A DNA stretch of 64,000 nucleotides from Bacteroidota bacterium (GTDB taxonomy: Bacteria > Bacteroidota > Bacteroidia > NS11-12g > UBA9320): assembly GCA_002746305.1 (NCBI GenBank), contig NVWV01000004.1:186001-250000 (forward strand). The letters run 5' to 3'. The notes below the pieces were generated by a model. It was not told the DNA's origin, searched no databases, and saw only the letters and a list, made by a program, of their open reading frames with translations. Position numbers and translations under genes: made by a program. Shown here piece by piece: positions 62,263 to 64,000 of the stretch (the first letter of the stretch is position 1; every line of letters begins with the position of its first letter).

Positions 62263-64000
62263 ATGAAATTAAAAATAGTACTTCTAACATTAGCTTTCTT
62301 CTTTTTCAATCAGGTAATGGCACAAACCACTGTGACATCTGTGATTTCTAGTAATCAAGTTTGGAATTCTGCAGGAAGCCCTTACCTCATAAACCAAAAT
62401 ACGCTTATAGACTCGGGTGTATCTGTAGTGGTCATGCCCGGAACTGAAATAATAGGAGGAAGTGTAAATCCTACCTTACTTATTGACGGAGAGTTTAGAG
62501 TTATGGGAACTGCAAGCTCTATTGTTGAAATCAGCAATTTGAAAATGGATTATTCTGCCGTCAGTTTAGATTATGATGCCAATTCTGGTACAGGGGCGTA
62601 TATGCAGTTTGCAGATATTCAAGGATCTGGGTTAGGAGCTGATAGAAGTATCAGTTTGAAAACTACAGACTTTTATATCACCAACTGTAAATTAACGGGT
62701 GCTTATTATGCTATTTACTCGTATTCTTCAGGATCTACAGATACCAATACTCTAACTATAGACAGTTGTGATATACAAGGACTAGGTAGTTCAGGAACTC
62801 TAGTATATGTAAGTCCGACCACTACAACATGCATTGTTTCTAATTCAAACTTTAGTAATGGTCGGGCAGTATTTCTTCGTGGAATAGTGGATGTTTTTAA
62901 GTGTAATTTCTATGATCTTCAAGATATTGAAATTCGGGTAAATGCTGATGTCTCTATGAGATGTAATACTTTCCTAAATATTTCTAATGGAATAGAAGTC
63001 GAATTATATAATAGGACCGCAGGTGTGAGTTTTGTTTTTGAGGGAAATTTACTCGATTCTTTTACTGCAAGAACTTCTGCTAGTGCGATGTTGCTTCTTC
63101 GATACTCAACCGCATTTATCCATCCTGCAATTAGTATTAATAACAATAACTTCTTAAATGGGCCTCGTAAGATTGTTATTTCCGGTAATAACCCGAATAC
63201 TGCAAGATTTGAAGCTCTTGACTTCACTAGTAATTATTGGGGTACAACTAATTCTGCTGATATTGATACCATGATAACGGACTATAACGATGATATTACA
63301 ATCTACGGAATGGCGAATTACACAGGTTTCTTATCTGATACTGCAACATCAGACTGCTCGGAGAGTGACTCATGTCCTACTCCAAACCTTGGATATAGCT
63401 TTGATGGCATGACTATAACGTTTACAGATTCAAATTACAGAGGTGGGTATATAGTATGGAATTATGGGGACGGAACTGCTGCTGATACAGTATATTCTGG
63501 TACCGTGGTGCACACTTATGATAGTACAGGGTATTATGAGGCATGCATGTATGTATACAACAATCTTGGACAAGTATGTGATTCTCAATGTGTTCAATTT
63601 AGTTTGAATGAAGGTTTTGGTTGTCAAGCTTCTTACTATGTTGCTGTTGATACGTCAAATCCATTTAATCTTTATATCGTCAATAACAGCACAGGAACTA
63701 CCACAAATACTTCGTTTAGTTGGGTGTTTGGGGATGGAAATTCTTCTACAAGTGCTACACCTAGACACACCTATGATAGCTTTGGGTATTACTGGTTATG
63801 CTTAACTATTACGGATAGTGCAACAAGCTGCTCCAGTACCTTCTGTGATACAATAGGTATGGATTCAAATGGTGTGTTCTTCAAGAAAGAAGGTTTTACA
63901 CTTCAAGTATTGGATCAACGAGATTTGATAAGTGTGCAGGAAATTGAGCAACGTTTAGATGTTTCAGTTTATCCTAATCCATCTACAGGTAAATTCTCAG
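62263..64000 (+). CDS. Secreted beta-helix/PKD protein with T9SS type A tail (3'-truncated)
   Basis: Hand-translated, because the frame has no stop before the window edge: from ATG 62263 it stays open to base 64000 (about 579 residues). Signal peptide 'MKLKIVLLTLAFFFFNQVMA'. Residues ~25-340 are parallel-beta-helix-like with repeated Asn/Ser coils ('NSNFSNGRAVFLRGIVDVFK'). Two PKD domains follow ('IVWNYGDGTAADTVYS', 'FSWVFGDGNSSTSATPRHTY'). The window ends in 'LDVSVYPNPSTGKFS', the start of a type A T9SS sorting domain. Likely surface or secreted; ligand or enzyme activity unknown. Confidence 0.88.
   Translation, partial: MKLKIVLLTLAFFFFNQVMAQTTVTSVISSNQVWNSAGSPYLINQNTLIDSGVSVVVMPGTEIIGGSVNPTLLIDGEFRVMGTASSIVEISNLKMDYSAVSLDYDANSGTGAYMQFADIQGSGLGADRSISLKTTDFYITNCKLTGAYYAIYSYSSGSTDTNTLTIDSCDIQGLGSSGTLVYVSPTTTTCIVSNSNFSNGRAVFLRGIVDVFKCNFYDLQDIEIRVNADVSMRCNTFLNISNGIEVELYNRTAGVSFVFEGNLLDSFTARTSASAMLLLRYSTAFIHPAISINNNNFLNGPRKIVISGNNPNTARFEALDFTSNYWGTTNSADIDTMITDYNDDITIYGMANYTGFLSDTATSDCSESDSCPTPNLGYSFDGMTITFTDSNYRGGYIVWNYGDGTAADTVYSGTVVHTYDSTGYYEACMYVYNNLGQVCDSQCVQFSLNEGFGCQASYYVAVDTSNPFNLYIVNNSTGTTTNTSFSWVFGDGNSSTSATPRHTYDSFGYYWLCLTITDSATSCSSTFCDTIGMDSNGVFFKKEGFTLQVLDQRDLISVQEIEQRLDVSVYPNPSTGKFS

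Overview
The window comes from an AT-rich member of the Bacteroidota, most likely a marine or free-living flavobacterium- or cytophaga-like organism. The evidence is direct. Several secreted proteins carry type IX secretion (T9SS) C-terminal domains, both the gliding-motility-associated type B and the 'YPNP' type A. There are many PKD repeats, a TonB-dependent receptor, and families largely confined to the phylum (DUF1599, BT_3928-type DoxX protein, DUF6089, DUF6438). Some promoters fit the Bacteroidota pattern TTTG / TAnnTTTG. I see no rRNA, tRNA, CRISPR array, insertion sequence or prophage.

Layout. 1-813: tail of a PKD/T9SS type B protein. 910-4494: ftsK, a LolA-like gene and a DUF6438 lipoprotein. 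4499-10156: nucleotide-sugar dehydratase (FlaA1/CapD type), UvrD/PcrA helicase, rfbC and a lipoprotein. 10143-16326 (minus): DUF1501 and DUF1800 genes, DUF937, a DUF819 transporter-like protein and a DUF6089 barrel. 16546-23153: T9SS-type protein, gcvP, then nfeD-floA. 23206-29123: TonB receptor, a tandem pair of YceI lipoproteins, and a minus-strand operon of SPFH protein, PH-like membrane protein, two ~50-residue DUF4177-like proteins and an Arc-type RHH protein. The last three are very short genes found by hand translation. 29430-37307: a 2625-residue PKD adhesin with a 12-unit, ~84-residue repeat array.

37465-50597 is the accessory-looking part: small secreted proteins, an alpha/beta hydrolase, a GH28-like beta-helix protein, a DUF6973-like lipoprotein, a pentapeptide-repeat membrane protein, a GH106-like lipoprotein, a Tat-exported class V aminotransferase, and a ChlI/MoxR-like ATPase with a VWA partner. 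A frameshifted remnant of the 3' end of that ATPase gene lies about 8 kb away at 39785-40060. The two copies bracket the glycan-related genes, so a duplication or island boundary is likely. 50634-57755 is largely housekeeping: GNAT, cupin, class III aminotransferase, HU, shikimate kinase, an ABC permease, the BT_3928 protein, DUF1599 and folP. 57765-62164 holds a three-gene membrane/secreted operon, a J-domain protein and a four-cysteine membrane protein. 62263-64000 is the 5' part of a secreted beta-helix/PKD/T9SS type A protein that runs off the window.

The points most worth checking are the SPFH/micro-protein/RHH operon, the ATPase pseudogene that brackets the GH region, a perfect terminator hairpin inside a signal-peptide coding region, a palindromic back-to-back promoter between folP and DUF1599, and a class III aminotransferase whose conserved N-terminus has no usual start codon.
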